A stretch of 64,000 nucleotides of DNA from Streptomyces monashensis (lineage in GTDB: Bacteria > Actinomycetota > Actinomycetes > Streptomycetales > Streptomycetaceae). Positions 51,097 to 64,000 of the stretch are shown one piece after another; within the stretch, counting starts at the first letter, position 1, and each line of letters opens with the position of its first letter. Both the position numbers and the translations under genes were made by a program. The stretch is from assembly GCF_001866665.1 (NCBI RefSeq), contig NZ_MLYO01000012.1, forward strand, positions 124,001 through 188,000, given 5' to 3'. The notes below the pieces were generated by a model that was not told where the DNA came from, searched no databases, and saw only the letters and a program-made list of their open reading frames with translations.

Positions 51097-51447
51097 TCAG
51101 TTGTCGCGCTTCTCCTTGATCTTCGCGGCCTTGCCGCGCAGGTCACGGAGGTAGTACAGCTTGGCGCGGCGCACGTCACCACGGGTGACGAGCTCGATCT
51201 TCTCGACAATCGGGGTGTGCACCGGGAAGGTGCGCTCGACGCCGACGGAGAACGAGACCTTGCGGACCGTGAAGGTCTCGCGGACGCCGGAGCCCTGGCG
51301 GCGGATCACAACGCCCTTGAACTGCTGCACACGGGAGCGGTTGCCCTCGATGACGCGCACGTGGACGTTGACGGTGTCACCCGGGCGGAAGGCCGGGACG
51401 TCGCTGCGCAGCGACGCGGCGTCGACGGAGTCGAGCAGGTGAGACAT
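51097..51447 (-). CDS. rplS: Ribosomal protein bL19
   Basis: ATG 51447 gives the family-typical 116 residues ([20 protein letters not shown] at the start, ending KIKEKRDN); GTG 51474 would add nine. bL19 sits at the 30S-50S interface. It follows trmD in the conserved rpsP-rimM-trmD-rplS order. Confidence 0.95.
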   Translation of the reverse strand: MSHLLDSVDAASLRSDVPAFRPGDTVNVHVRVIEGNRSRVQQFKGVVIRRQGSGVRETFTVRKVSFSVGVERTFPVHTPIVEKIELVTRGDVRRAKLYYLRDLRGKAAKIKEKRDN

Positions 51448-51582
51448 TTCGTCTGCTTTCTTCGCTGATGCCACAGGTCATCAACGGAAACTAGGTGTAA
51501 AAGAGGTCTGCCGTGCGGGTCGGGACGGGCGTCGTGTCCCCCTGCGGCAGGGGCGCACGCCGGACGGACGCACAACAGCGGT

Positions 51583-52416
51583 CTATTCTTCCACGCCTCC
51601 GGCCCGCCGCCAAAATCGGCCGAGCCGCTCTCCGTCGGGGTCCGGTTCCCAGCCCAGGATCGAGAGCATCTCGCGGTCCTTCTTGTCGAAGGCCTTGGGT
51701 TCGCACTGCTCGATCAGGTCGGGCCGGTGGGCGGTCGTACGCTTCAGCGCCTCGTCGCGGCGCCAGCGGGCGATCCTGCCGTGGTGGCCGCTGAGCAGCA
51801 CCTCGGGGATGTCCCGGCCGCGCCAGACGGGCGGCTTGGTGTAGACGGGGCCCTCCAGCAGGCTCGCCATGGCGCCGGGCGCGAAGGAGTCGTCGCGGTG
51901 GGACTCGGCGTTGCCTAGGACGCCGGGCAGCAGCCGGGCCACGGCCTCGGTGATGACGAGGACGGCCGCCTCGCCGCCGGCGAGGACGTAGTCGCCGATG
52001 GAGACCTCGTAGACGGGCACCCGGGTCGCGTACTCGTCCGTGACGCGCCGGTCGATGCCCTCGTAGCGGGCCGGCGTGAAGATCAGCCAGGGGCGCTCGG
52101 AGAGCTCGACGGCCAGCTCCTGGGTGAAGGGGCGGCCGCTGGGCGTGGGCACGATGATCGCGGGCGCGCTCGCGCCGGTCTCGTAGCCGTCGGCGAGGAC
52201 CGTGTCCAGGGCGTCGCCCCAGGGGTCGGTCTTCATGACCATGCCGGGGCCGCCGCCGTACGGGGTGTCGTCGACCGTGTTGTGCCGGTCGTACGTCCAC
52301 GCGCGCAGGTCGTGCACATGGACGTTCAGCTGTCCACGCGCGCGTGCCTTGCCGACGAGGGAGACGTTCAGCGGTTCGAGGTACTCGGGGAAGATCGTGA
52401 CGACGTCGAGCCTCAT
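51583..52416 (-). CDS. trmD: tRNA (guanosine-37-N1) methyltransferase
   Basis: A 277-residue SPOUT methyltransferase ([20 protein letters not shown] at the start, then [13 protein letters not shown] and the knot motif [16 protein letters not shown]). It prevents +1 frameshifting. It overlaps the rimM stop by 4 bp. Confidence 0.95.
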   Translation of the reverse strand: MRLDVVTIFPEYLEPLNVSLVGKARARGQLNVHVHDLRAWTYDRHNTVDDTPYGGGPGMVMKTDPWGDALDTVLADGYETGASAPAIIVPTPSGRPFTQELAVELSERPWLIFTPARYEGIDRRVTDEYATRVPVYEVSIGDYVLAGGEAAVLVITEAVARLLPGVLGNAESHRDDSFAPGAMASLLEGPVYTKPPVWRGRDIPEVLLSGHHGRIARWRRDEALKRTTAHRPDLIEQCEPKAFDKKDREMLSILGWEPDPDGERLGRFWRRAGGVEE

Positions 52417-52958
52417 TCGCTGTCTTCCCTCGAAGAGGCGATCTCCGCGCGGTCGTCGATCAGGCCCGGCGGGGGCGCGATGACGGCCTTCTGCTCCTCC
52501 AGGTCGATCTCGGTGACGATCTCCTCCACGAAGGGGATCATCACCTCGCTGCCGTCGGGGCGCTCCACGATGAACAGGTCCTGGGACGGCAGGTGCGTGA
52601 TCTCGGTGATCCGGCCGATCTCCTGTCCGTCCTCGGTGACCACGTCGAGGTCCATGAGCTGGTGGTCGTAGTACTCGTCCTCGCCCTCGGGGAGTTCCTC
52701 GGGGTCGACCTCGGCGATGAGGAGCGTGTTGCGGAGGGCTTCGGCGCCGTTGCGGTCCTTCACGCCCTCGAAGCGCAGGAGCAGGCGGCCACTGTGCACC
52801 CGGCCGGTCTCGATGGTGAGCGGTCCCGCGGCGGCGGGATCGGTGGCGAGTACGGCGCCGGGCGCGAGCCTGAGCTCGGGTTCGTCGGTGCGTACCTCCA
52901 CGGTGACCTCGCCCTTGATGCCGTGGGCGCGGCCGATCCGTGCGACTACGAGCTGCAC
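52413..52958 (-). CDS. rimM: Ribosome maturation factor RimM
   Basis: GTG 52958 with AGGAG gives 181 residues. The N-terminal barrel ([20 protein letters not shown]) and the PRC-barrel ([20 protein letters not shown]) are complete. RimM assists 16S rRNA and 30S head assembly with uS19. It overlaps trmD. Confidence 0.94.
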   Translation of the reverse strand: MQLVVARIGRAHGIKGEVTVEVRTDEPELRLAPGAVLATDPAAAGPLTIETGRVHSGRLLLRFEGVKDRNGAEALRNTLLIAEVDPEELPEGEDEYYDHQLMDLDVVTEDGQEIGRITEITHLPSQDLFIVERPDGSEVMIPFVEEIVTEIDLEEQKAVIAPPPGLIDDRAEIASSREDSE

Positions 52959-52985
52959 TGTGCTTGGTCTCCTGTCATACGACTT

Positions 52986-53021
52986 CGGGCCGGGGACGGC
53001 CCAAGGGCCCTCCCCGGCCCG
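52986..53021. terminator. Hairpin between khpA and rimM
   Basis: An 11-bp perfect stem (CGGGCCGGGGA / TCCCCGGCCCG) with extra inner GGGCCC pairing. It may reduce read-through from the rpsP-khpA genes into rimM. Confidence 0.65.
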
Positions 53022-53040
53022 AGCCGGTTGCGATGAAGCG

Positions 53041-53280
53041 TCAGCGGACGTGGTCCACGTCGACGAGGTCGACGCGGACACCGCGGCCGCCGATGGCGCC
53101 CACGACGGTACGCAGAGCGCGCGCGGTACGGCCGTTGCGGCCGATCACCTTGCCGAGGTCGTCGGGGTGGACCCGGACCTCCAGCACGCGCCCGCGGCGC
53201 AGGTTGCGCGAGGCGACCTGCACATCGTCAGGGTTGTCGACGATGCCCTTCACGAGGTGCTCAAGCGCCTCTTCGAGCAT
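53041..53280 (-). CDS. khpA: KH-domain RNA-binding protein KhpA
   Basis: A 79-residue single type II KH domain with the RNA-binding loop [16 protein letters not shown]. It lies between rpsP and rimM in the conserved order. It usually pairs with KhpB in small-RNA and cell-division control. Confidence 0.92.
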   Translation of the reverse strand: MLEEALEHLVKGIVDNPDDVQVASRNLRRGRVLEVRVHPDDLGKVIGRNGRTARALRTVVGAIGGRGVRVDLVDVDHVR

Positions 53281-53285
53281 GCTGC

Positions 53286-53705
53286 TCAGGCCTCGGTCGA
53301 CTCGGACTCAGCCGCGGCCTCGTCCTTCTTCTCAGCCTTCTTCTTCTGGGTGATCGCCTCACCCTTGCCCTCGTCGTCGCCGCCGAGCGCCTCGAACGAC
53401 GGACGCGCCGTCTTCGGGGCGGCGACCAGCAGCGGCGCCGGGGCGGGCTCGCCCTTGAACTTCTGCCAGTCGCCGGTCTTCTTCAGGATGGCGAGGACGG
53501 GCTCGGTCGGCTGCGCGCCGACACCCAGCCAGTACGCCACGCGGTCGGCGTCCACCTCGATGACCGACGGGTTGTAGGTCGGGTGGTACTTGCCGATCTC
53601 CTCGATCGCACGGCCGTCACGGCGGGTGCGGGAGTCGGCGACGACGATGCGGTAGTGAGGCGAACGGATCTTGCCCAGACGCTTCAGCTTGATCTTGACT
53701 GCCAC
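53286..53705 (-). CDS. rpsP: Ribosomal protein bS16
   Basis: A 139-residue bS16 ([20 protein letters not shown] at the start) with an Ala/Glu/Lys-rich actinobacterial tail. It heads the rpsP-khpA-rimM-trmD-rplS group. Confidence 0.96.
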   Translation of the reverse strand: MAVKIKLKRLGKIRSPHYRIVVADSRTRRDGRAIEEIGKYHPTYNPSVIEVDADRVAYWLGVGAQPTEPVLAILKKTGDWQKFKGEPAPAPLLVAAPKTARPSFEALGGDDEGKGEAITQKKKAEKKDEAAAESESTEA

Positions 53706-54010
53706 GGGAGTGGGTTCTCCTGGATTTGACGTGGTTGGGCACGGCGAGATTGCCGCGTGGGGTTGCGGTACCCGAGTGCCCGATGGACGCGTCAGCCGGA
53801 GGAGAGAGGGGTCCTGTGCGGCTGTCGAGTACAGCTAGCCATTGTGCCACACCCCGCGGAGCGCTTCCGGCCGAGGGGTGTGGCACCGCATCCGGGCATG
53901 GCGGACAGGCATCCGGCGTGGAGGTGAGTTCACGTCGGATGCGCTGCCCGCTGTCTGCGGCGAGGAGCCTGCTCCCGGCACCCACGAGATGCCGGTGTAC
54001 GCGGCTCGCG
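53706..54010. other. rpsP upstream region with a hairpin
   Basis: No gene is seen. GTGCCACACCCC (53844-53855) pairs perfectly with GGGGTGTGGCAC (53875-53886), a 12-bp stem that probably terminates the SprT-like gene. The rpsP promoter must lie to the left of it. Confidence 0.7.
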
Positions 54011-54607
54011 TCACGCCGCTCCGGCGACCTCCGGGATTCTGAACGGCTTGCCGCAGCCGCCGCAGACGATCGGTGCCTGGGCCAGGACCGAGGGCACCAC
54101 CCGGACGTTGCGGCCGCAGTCGCAGACCGCCTTGACGCGGACTCCCCCGCCGGAGGAGCCGTGCCGGGCGGCCGGGCCGCGGAAGCTGCGAGTGGTGTCG
54201 GACGTCGTGGCCGCCGTGTGGGCCTTCAGCGCGCGCTGGAGCCGCTCGATCGTCGGGCGGTAGCGGCGCCTCGCCTCGGGGTTGAGGGTGACCAGGGAGA
54301 AGCCGCTGCTCGGGTGCGGCTCCTCGGGGTGGTCCAGACCCAGCTCCTCGGCGATCGCGAGGAAGCGGCGGTTGTGGTATCGGCCGGCGCGGGAGGTGTC
54401 GCGGATCCCACGGGCGGCGGCGATGCCGTGGACTGCCTCATGGAGCAGTCGTTCGAAGGAGAGCTCGTGACCGCACGCGGACGACGACTCTCCGATCAGG
54501 GACTCTGGGGCGGCGAGGTCCGGCAGCTCGGGGTGGTACCGCTGAATGTCGGCCCACGCCTGCGCCAGCTCCGCGGCGAGAACAGGTGGTGTCTGTGTCG
54601 TGCTCAC
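54011..54607 (-). CDS. SprT-like putative zinc metalloprotease
   Basis: A 198-residue protein with an HExxH motif (His56-Glu57-AV-His60 in LLHEAVHGIAAARG), a following GRYHNRRF helix and a C-terminal zinc ribbon (VCDCGRNVRV and IVCGGCGKPF). The layout matches small SprT-type metalloproteins. Whether it has protease activity is untested; bacterial roles are unknown. Confidence 0.78.
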   Translation of the reverse strand: MSTTQTPPVLAAELAQAWADIQRYHPELPDLAAPESLIGESSSACGHELSFERLLHEAVHGIAAARGIRDTSRAGRYHNRRFLAIAEELGLDHPEEPHPSSGFSLVTLNPEARRRYRPTIERLQRALKAHTAATTSDTTRSFRGPAARHGSSGGGVRVKAVCDCGRNVRVVPSVLAQAPIVCGGCGKPFRIPEVAGAA

Positions 54608-55129
54608 GTAATGACAACGAGCGGGAGCTCGAATGTGTTCCTATTCCGGGTCATCCCAAATAATTTGCACGTACCAGTCAGTTGCCGCTGATGCGTCCTG
54701 ACGAGGGCGGGTGCGCTGATCTGCGGAGAAGCCTCACAGCTCATCCCAAGCTGGTGCGTAGTCCGCCGTACGGTCCGGCGCGTAGTGCCCGCCGCGGGGT
54801 GAGGCCGGGGATGTGCAAGAGATGTTTCGGCCGCGATCGTCCTCACGTCTCGCCTTGATCTGCGTCCGTGACGGCCGTGACGTTACCGCGCACCGCCCGG
54901 ACCCCTGGCACCGGCCCCGCCGCGGGAAGGCACACCGTACGGCCGCCCGGATTACCGGGATGTGAAATCTCGCCACAGACACACCCGAACCTCAAGCGGG
55001 GCGCCACGACCCCTGGACGCCGTCGCGAGCCGGGAGTTACCTGACATACGTGGGAAGTGCGCGCGCACGGCACGGGGGCCGAACGACCGGGCGCAGCGGC
55101 GAACCGTCGGCGGATTGGGGCGCTCACCT
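54608..55129. other. Intergenic region between divergent genes
   Basis: No gene is seen in about 520 bp. The left part (54610-54680) is AT-rich and probably holds the SprT-like promoter. The remainder has no clear repeats. Confidence 0.5.
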
Positions 55130-56050
55130 ATGACACCTGTGCTCGTGCGGCAGCACCTGGCTCACGCGGACTCCGAACCCCGCGCGGACCTGTGCGCACG
55201 CGCGCGTGACTGGTCCGAGATCCAGGAGCGGATGCTGGTGCCGCTCTACGAGGCCGTCCACGAACGGCTCGAAGTGGGCCCCGCCACCCGGCTGCTGGGC
55301 CTGTACTGCGGCTCGGGGCTCGCCCTGCTGCTGGCCGCCGGCAGAGGGGCCGAGGTCACCGGCTGCGAGGCCGCCTGCCCCGAACGCCTCGCCCTCGCCC
55401 GCGAACGGCTGCTGCCGCACGCCCCGCGCGGCGGAGGCAGAAGCCTGCCGGACGTCTCCGGGCACCGAGCCGGGTGCGGCGAGAGCGGCCGTACGCGTGC
55501 GCGTGCCGGTGTGCGGCTCATCGCCGGGTCGCCCGCCGACAGGGGGGACGCAGAGGCGGAGCCGTACAACCTGGTGACCGTCTTCGAGCCGGTCGGATGT
55601 CTCGCCGGGGACGCCGAGGGGCTCGGGGAATCGCTGGCGCAGGCCCTGCCGTTCGCCGCGCGGGGGGCCGCCGTGGTGCTGACCGGGTGGGGGCCGCCGG
55701 AGCGGTGTGCCACCTCCTCGGTGCTGCGGGTGGCGGCGAAGCTGGCCGATCCGCTGTGCGGCGCGGGCAGTTGGCGGCCGGCCGAGCGGGACGACCTGGA
55801 GGGGGCCGCACAGCGCGCCGGACTCAGGCCGGACGGCTCCGGACGGGTCGCCTGCCCCTTCGGGTACGCCTGCCTCGGCAGTGCCGTACGCGGCCTGCTG
55901 TCGACGGGGCTGTTCGACGCGGCGATCGCGGCGACGGACGCCAAACAGGTCGACAAGGAGCTGACCGAGGCCCTGCATCCGTACCGGCGCCCGGACGGCA
56001 CCGTGTGGATGCCGAACGTCTTCCGCTATCTCGTCGCGCGCGTGCCCTGA
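55130..56050 (+). CDS. SAM-dependent methyltransferase
   Basis: A 306-residue class I methyltransferase-like protein. The glycine-rich SAM loop is LLGLYCGSGLALLLAAGRG, and EVTGCEAACPERLALARERL is the acidic ribose-binding strand. The middle part (about 110-150) is a variable, Gly/Arg-rich insertion. ATG 55130 has no obvious Shine-Dalgarno. It is convergent with ftsH. The substrate is unknown. Confidence 0.78.
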   Translation: MTPVLVRQHLAHADSEPRADLCARARDWSEIQERMLVPLYEAVHERLEVGPATRLLGLYCGSGLALLLAAGRGAEVTGCEAACPERLALARERLLPHAPRGGGRSLPDVSGHRAGCGESGRTRARAGVRLIAGSPADRGDAEAEPYNLVTVFEPVGCLAGDAEGLGESLAQALPFAARGAAVVLTGWGPPERCATSSVLRVAAKLADPLCGAGSWRPAERDDLEGAAQRAGLRPDGSGRVACPFGYACLGSAVRGLLSTGLFDAAIAATDAKQVDKELTEALHPYRRPDGTVWMPNVFRYLVARVP

Positions 56051-56057
56051 ACGTCCG

Positions 56058-57992
<1,935 letters not shown>

Positions 57993-58053
57993 ATCCGGAC
58001 CGTACGACAACGACCAACCCCCGGCATGCCCAGCAAGGGGCACAGGGGCGCAC

Positions 58054-59601
58054 TCAGCCCATGAACTTCTTGAACTCGTCCGGCAGCTCGAACTCCTGGC
58101 CGCCCTGCTGCGGCACCCCGAACGCGCCGCCCTGGGCCGCCGCCTCGCGGCGCTGGGCCTCCTCCAGCTCCTGCTGCTTGCGCTTCATCGGGTTGCCGGA
58201 GCGCTGCTTGCCCTTGGCCTTCTTCTGCTGCTTCTTCTGCCTGCCGGGGCCGCCGCCCATGCCCGGGATCCCCGGCATACCCGGCATGCCGCCGCCCTGC
58301 GCCATGCGCGACATCATCTTGCGGGCCTCGAAGAACCGCTCGACCAGGTTCTTCACCGCGCTGACCTCGACACCGGAACCCTTGGCGATACGGGCGCGGC
58401 GCGAGCCGTTGATGATCGTCGGCTCCTGGCGCTCGGCCGGGGTCATCGACTTGATGATCGCGGCGGTGCGGTCGACGTCCCGCTCGTCGATGTTCTGGAT
58501 CTGGTCCTTGATCTGGCCCATGCCCGGGAGCATGCCGAGCAGCTTGCTGATGCTGCCCATCTTCCGGACCTGCTCCATCTGGGCCAGGAAGTCGTCCAGG
58601 GTGAAGTCCTGGCCCTTCTTGGACGCCAGCTTCGAGGCCATCTTGGCGGCCTCTTCCTGGCTGAAGGTCTTCTCCGCCTGCTCGATCAGGGTGAGCAGGT
58701 CACCCATGTCGAGGATGCGGGAGGCCATCCGGTCCGGGTGGAACGCGTCGAAGTCGTCCAGCTTCTCGCCGTTCGACGCGAACATGATCGGCTTGCCGGT
58801 GATCTGCCGGATCGACAGGGCGGCACCACCGCGGGCGTCACCGTCGAGCTTGGAGAGCACCACGCCGTCGAAGCCGACGCCGTCGCGGAAGGCCTCGGCG
58901 GTGTTGACCGCGTCCTGACCGATCATCGCGTCGACGACGAAGAGGATCTCGTCCGGGGAGACGGCGTCGCGGATGTCCGCGGCCTGCTGCATCATCTCCT
59001 GGTCGATGCCGAGGCGGCCGGCGGTGTCCACGATCACGATGTCGTGGACCTTGGACTTCGCGAACTCGATGGAGTCCTCGGCGACCTTCACCGGGTCACC
59101 GACGCCGTTGCCCGGCTCGGGGGCGTACACGGCGACACCGGCGCGCTCGGCGACGACGCTCAGCTGGTTCACGGCGTTCGGGCGCTGGAGGTCGGCGGCG
59201 ACCAGCAGCGGCGAGTGGCCCTGCTCCTTCAGCCAGCGGCCGAGCTTGCCCGCGAGGGTGGTCTTACCGGCACCCTGGAGGCCGGCGAGCATGATCACGG
59301 TGGGCGGCTGCTTGGCGAAGCGCAGCCGGCGGGTCTCGCCGCCGAGGATCGTGACCAGCTCGTCGTTGACGATCTTCAGGACCTGCTGGGCGGGGTTCAG
59401 CGCCCTGGAGACCTCGGCGCCGAGGGCCCGCTCCTTGATGTTCTTGATGAACGTGCGGACGACCGGCAGGGCGACGTCGGCCTCGAGGAGCGCGATGCGG
59501 ATCTCGCGCGCGGTGGCGTCGATGTCCGCCTCGCTCAAGCGCCCCTTGCCGCGCAGATTCTTGAAAGTCGCTGACAGGCGATCGGAGAGAGTGTCGAACA
59601 C
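58054..59601 (-). CDS. ffh: Signal recognition particle protein Ffh
   Basis: GTG 59601 gives 515 residues. The N domain, the G domain (GLQGAGKT at 107-114, DTAGRLGID) and the methionine-rich M domain (GMLPGMGQIKDQIQ, then RMAQGGGMPGMPGIPGMGG) are complete. It targets nascent membrane proteins with the 4.5S RNA and FtsY. No SRP RNA gene is seen nearby. Confidence 0.95.
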   Translation of the reverse strand: MFDTLSDRLSATFKNLRGKGRLSEADIDATAREIRIALLEADVALPVVRTFIKNIKERALGAEVSRALNPAQQVLKIVNDELVTILGGETRRLRFAKQPPTVIMLAGLQGAGKTTLAGKLGRWLKEQGHSPLLVAADLQRPNAVNQLSVVAERAGVAVYAPEPGNGVGDPVKVAEDSIEFAKSKVHDIVIVDTAGRLGIDQEMMQQAADIRDAVSPDEILFVVDAMIGQDAVNTAEAFRDGVGFDGVVLSKLDGDARGGAALSIRQITGKPIMFASNGEKLDDFDAFHPDRMASRILDMGDLLTLIEQAEKTFSQEEAAKMASKLASKKGQDFTLDDFLAQMEQVRKMGSISKLLGMLPGMGQIKDQIQNIDERDVDRTAAIIKSMTPAERQEPTIINGSRRARIAKGSGVEVSAVKNLVERFFEARKMMSRMAQGGGMPGMPGIPGMGGGPGRQKKQQKKAKGKQRSGNPMKRKQQELEEAQRREAAAQGGAFGVPQQGGQEFELPDEFKKFMG

Positions 59602-59818
59602 GGCGGCGTCGGTCCTCGGGGTCGGGGGCAGTCTGAGCGTCTTCCAGAGTATCTGGCCGGACAGGACAACGGTCCCCGCCCGTCGCATCCGGCGAGCGGG
59701 GCACTCCCCCGCAGCCGCGGGGATCACATGGCGTCCGTGTCGGCCTCGGAGAGCCGTCCCGGGTCACCTCCGTGTACGCAGAGACCACGCCGTGTCAGCG
59801 ACCGCGACGACCACACGG

Positions 59819-62266
59819 TCACGCCCGCAGCGTCTCCTCCAGCACCCGCGCCAGCGATGCCGCGTCCTGCGCCGGGAGCTGTGCCCCCGTGCCCGTCGTG
59901 ACGTAGAAGGCGTCGACGGCGTTGGAGCCCAGCGTGCTGACGTGCATGCTGCGCACCCGTACGCCCGCCTTCTCCAGCGCCATGCCGATGCGGTGCAGCA
60001 GGCCGGGGGCGTCCTGGGCGCGGACCTCGATCACCGTGGCGTGGTGGGAGGCGGCCGGGGCCACCGTGACGCGGGGCGGCGGGGCGATCCAGCCGCGTCT
60101 GCGGGGGTAGGCCGCGTCCCGTTCGGCGAGCCGGCCGGCGATGTCCAGCGAGCCGTCGAGGGCGCGCACGAGGTCGGCGCGCAGCCGGGCGGCCTGGGGC
60201 AGGGAGCCGTACTCGGCGGCGACCCGCCAGTTGAGCAGCAGGACCGAGCTGTCCTCGACGTCGTCGGGCAGGCTCAGGGCGCGCAGCTCGGCGGTGCGCA
60301 CGGTCAGCCGGTGCACGGCGAGGACCCCGGCGACGGCGGGGAGCACGGCGGGCTGGTCGGGTACGGCGATGAGCAGCTCGACGCCGAGGGGTTCCTGGGC
60401 GGACTCCGCCCCGGTGACCGGTTCCGTCTGGGCGCGCAGGGCGAGCACCGGGCCGCCGGTGCGGAACGCCTCGATCGCCAGCCGCTCCTGTTCGGCGGTG
60501 GGCGCGGCGGTCGGCTCGGGCTCGTCCGGGGCGTCCCCGGCGAGGACGGCCGAGACCCGCCGGACGAGGTCGGCGACGAGGGAGCCGCGCCAGGAGGACC
60601 AGGCGGCCGGGCCGGTGGCGAGGGCGTCGGCCTCCGTCAGCGCGTGCAGCAGTTCCAGGGTGCTCTGGGTGCCGACCGCCTCGGCGACCGAGCGGACCGT
60701 GGCCGGGTCGTCCAGGTCGCGGCGCGTGGCCGTCTCGATCAGCAGGAGGTGGTGGCGGACCAGCGAGGACAGCACCGTCACGTCCGCGCGGTCGAAGCCG
60801 ATCCGGACGGCCACGTCCTTGGCGATGATCTCGCCGGCCACCGAGTGGTCGCCGGGCCAGCCCTTGCCGATGTCGTGCAGCAGGGCGGCGACCAGGAGCA
60901 GGTCGGGGCGGCTGACGCGGCGGGTGAGTTCGGAGGCGCGGACGGCCGTCTCGATGAGGTGCCGGTCGACGGTCCAGAGGTGGACGGCGTTGCGCTGGGG
61001 GCGGCAGCGGACCCGCTCCCAGTCCGGCAGCAGCCGGCTGATCAGGCCCTCCGCCTCCAGCGCCTCCCAGACCTCGACGGTCGGGCGGCCGGAGCCGAGC
61101 AGGGTGACCAGCTGCTCCCGGGCCTCGGCGGGCCAGGGCGTAGGCAGGGGGCGGGTGGTCGCCGCCATCCGCCGGACGGCGTGCAGGGAGAGCGGGAGAC
61201 CGGCCTGCGCGGCGGCGGCCGCGGCGCGCAGCGGCAGCACGGGGTCGCGCTCGGGGCGCGCGGCGCGGGCGAGCACCACCTCGCCGTCCTGCTCCACCAC
61301 GCCCTCGGCGAGCGGGGAACGCTCGGTGACCGGCTTGTTGCCGCCCAACATGGCGCGCAGGCGCGGCCGCACGGCGCGCGAACGCAGCACGCGCCCCACC
61401 TCGCGCCAGGTGACGTCACTGGCGTAGGCGATCACGCGCGCGGCCTCGTACACCTGCCGCAGCAGGGTGTCCGCGTCCAGCAGGTCCAGCTCGGCGGCCA
61501 CCTGGTCCTGCTCCTGGAGGGAGAGGCGGTCGGTGGCGCGGCCCGTCGCCAGGTGCAGGGCGTCGCGGACGTCGAGCAGGCGCCGGCGTGCGTCGGCGAG
61601 GCCCTCGCGCGGGGCGTCGGCGAGCCAGGAGGCGGCGACGGCGCGCAGGGCGGTGGCGTCGCGCAGGCCGCCGTGCGCCTCCTTCAGGTCGGGCTCCAGC
61701 AGGTACTGCAGCTCGCCCTGCCGCTCGGCGCGTGCGGCACACAGCTCCTGGAGTTCGGGCAGGCGTTTGGGCGCCTGGTTGCGCCAGTCGGTGAGGACGG
61801 CCGTGCGCAGTGCGGCGGTGAGGCCGGCGTCACCGGCCAGGTGGCGGGCGTCCAGGAGGCCGAGGTGGACCTTCAGGTCGTCCCCGGCGGTCCTGCGGGC
61901 CTCCGCCGGGGTGCGCACGGAGTGGTCGAGGGCGAGGCCGAGGTCCCAGACGGGGTACCAGAGGCGGTCGGCCAGCGCCGCGACCTCCTTGGTGTCACCG
62001 CCGTCGTGCAGCAGGAGCAGGTCCAGGTCGCTGCGCGGGGACAGCTCGCCGCGGCCGTAGCCGCCGACGGCGACCAGCGAGACCCCCGTGAGCCCCGCTG
62101 TCGCCACGCCGAACAGTCCGCGGAGCCAGTCGTCGGTCAGCTCCGCGAGGGCGGCACGGCGCGGCGGCCCGGACCGCGCCCCCTCGGTGAGGAGGCGCAG
62201 CCGGGCCGCCGCGTAGCCGCCGGGTCCCGAGTCCTCTGTTGCCATCCGCTCGTCCGTTCCCGTCAC
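59819..62266 (-). CDS. glnD: [Protein-PII] uridylyl/adenylyltransferase
   Basis: An 815-residue multidomain enzyme. The nucleotidyltransferase motif is VAVGGYGRGELSPRSDLDLL, the HD hydrolase has LLHDIGKGWPGDHSV and two C-terminal ACT domains sense glutamine. In Streptomyces GlnD adenylylates GlnK at Tyr51 rather than uridylylating it. It lies 29 bp after glnK, as the third gene of amtB-glnK-glnD. Confidence 0.94.
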   Translation of the reverse strand: MTGTDERMATEDSGPGGYAAARLRLLTEGARSGPPRRAALAELTDDWLRGLFGVATAGLTGVSLVAVGGYGRGELSPRSDLDLLLLHDGGDTKEVAALADRLWYPVWDLGLALDHSVRTPAEARRTAGDDLKVHLGLLDARHLAGDAGLTAALRTAVLTDWRNQAPKRLPELQELCAARAERQGELQYLLEPDLKEAHGGLRDATALRAVAASWLADAPREGLADARRRLLDVRDALHLATGRATDRLSLQEQDQVAAELDLLDADTLLRQVYEAARVIAYASDVTWREVGRVLRSRAVRPRLRAMLGGNKPVTERSPLAEGVVEQDGEVVLARAARPERDPVLPLRAAAAAAQAGLPLSLHAVRRMAATTRPLPTPWPAEAREQLVTLLGSGRPTVEVWEALEAEGLISRLLPDWERVRCRPQRNAVHLWTVDRHLIETAVRASELTRRVSRPDLLLVAALLHDIGKGWPGDHSVAGEIIAKDVAVRIGFDRADVTVLSSLVRHHLLLIETATRRDLDDPATVRSVAEAVGTQSTLELLHALTEADALATGPAAWSSWRGSLVADLVRRVSAVLAGDAPDEPEPTAAPTAEQERLAIEAFRTGGPVLALRAQTEPVTGAESAQEPLGVELLIAVPDQPAVLPAVAGVLAVHRLTVRTAELRALSLPDDVEDSSVLLLNWRVAAEYGSLPQAARLRADLVRALDGSLDIAGRLAERDAAYPRRRGWIAPPPRVTVAPAASHHATVIEVRAQDAPGLLHRIGMALEKAGVRVRSMHVSTLGSNAVDAFYVTTGTGAQLPAQDAASLARVLEETLRA

Positions 62267-62295
62267 CCGGCGACTCCCGTTCTCACAGATGCTGG

Positions 62296-63999
<1,704 letters not shown>

Positions 64000-64000
64000 G

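Overview
The window is chromosomal DNA of a high-GC Gram-positive bacterium, almost certainly a Streptomyces. The evidence is the strong third-position GC bias, frequent GTG starts, a WhiG sporulation sigma factor, a streptogrisin-type protease, four clustered type I signal peptidases and a core block rpsB-tsf-pyrH-frr-cdsA. Most of the right-hand 30 kb is conserved housekeeping DNA.

Layout. 1-5400 is an accessory, degraded stretch: the 3' end of a sensor kinase gene, a Ser/Thr kinase stub, a LysR regulator, a secreted S1 protease, then gene fragments including a truncated AraC regulator. 5400-10400 is a polyamine/GABA module: a PotD-like lipoprotein and an aldehyde dehydrogenase, divergent from an Lrp regulator and a class III aminotransferase. 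10550-16053 holds an ABC transporter pair, a VOC protein, a LOG-family protein, a LAETG-type surface protein and a mycothiol-dependent enzyme. 16079-20022 is a thiamine uptake operon (thiB-thiP-thiQ order on the minus strand) behind a TPP riboswitch.

21157-33665 is an actinomycete integrative and conjugative element (AICE) inserted in the 5' end of rlmN, not in a tRNA gene. A 44-bp direct repeat with one mismatch marks both ends; it contains the rlmN start codon. The element has XRE/TPR regulation, an FtsK/TraB-like DNA pump, Spd-like spread proteins, a rolling-circle Rep, Xis and a tyrosine integrase. Its left end carries cargo: a bL12-CTD-like protein, a small alarmone synthetase-type protein with a TTA codon and a small partner ORF, a small membrane protein, and a 149-nt near-continuous hairpin whose mismatches are nearly all G-U compatible on the plus strand only. 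The element also carries a diverged copy of the sequence upstream of rlmN, so the interrupted gene keeps a similar 5' flank.

33734-64000 is core genome: a small secreted protein, YceI, cdsA-frr-pyrH-tsf-rpsB, a divergent M23 peptidase-like gene, two tandem-repeat arrays, TetR, whiG, dprA-comM-yraN, DUF2469, nudix, sipW-X-Y-Z, rplS-trmD-rimM-khpA-rpsP, a SprT-like protein, a methyltransferase, an FtsH protease, ffh and the nitrogen cluster amtB-glnK-glnD. The candidate for an undescribed system is the AICE cargo (alarmone-synthetase pair plus the hairpin) together with the promoter-preserving integration into rlmN.
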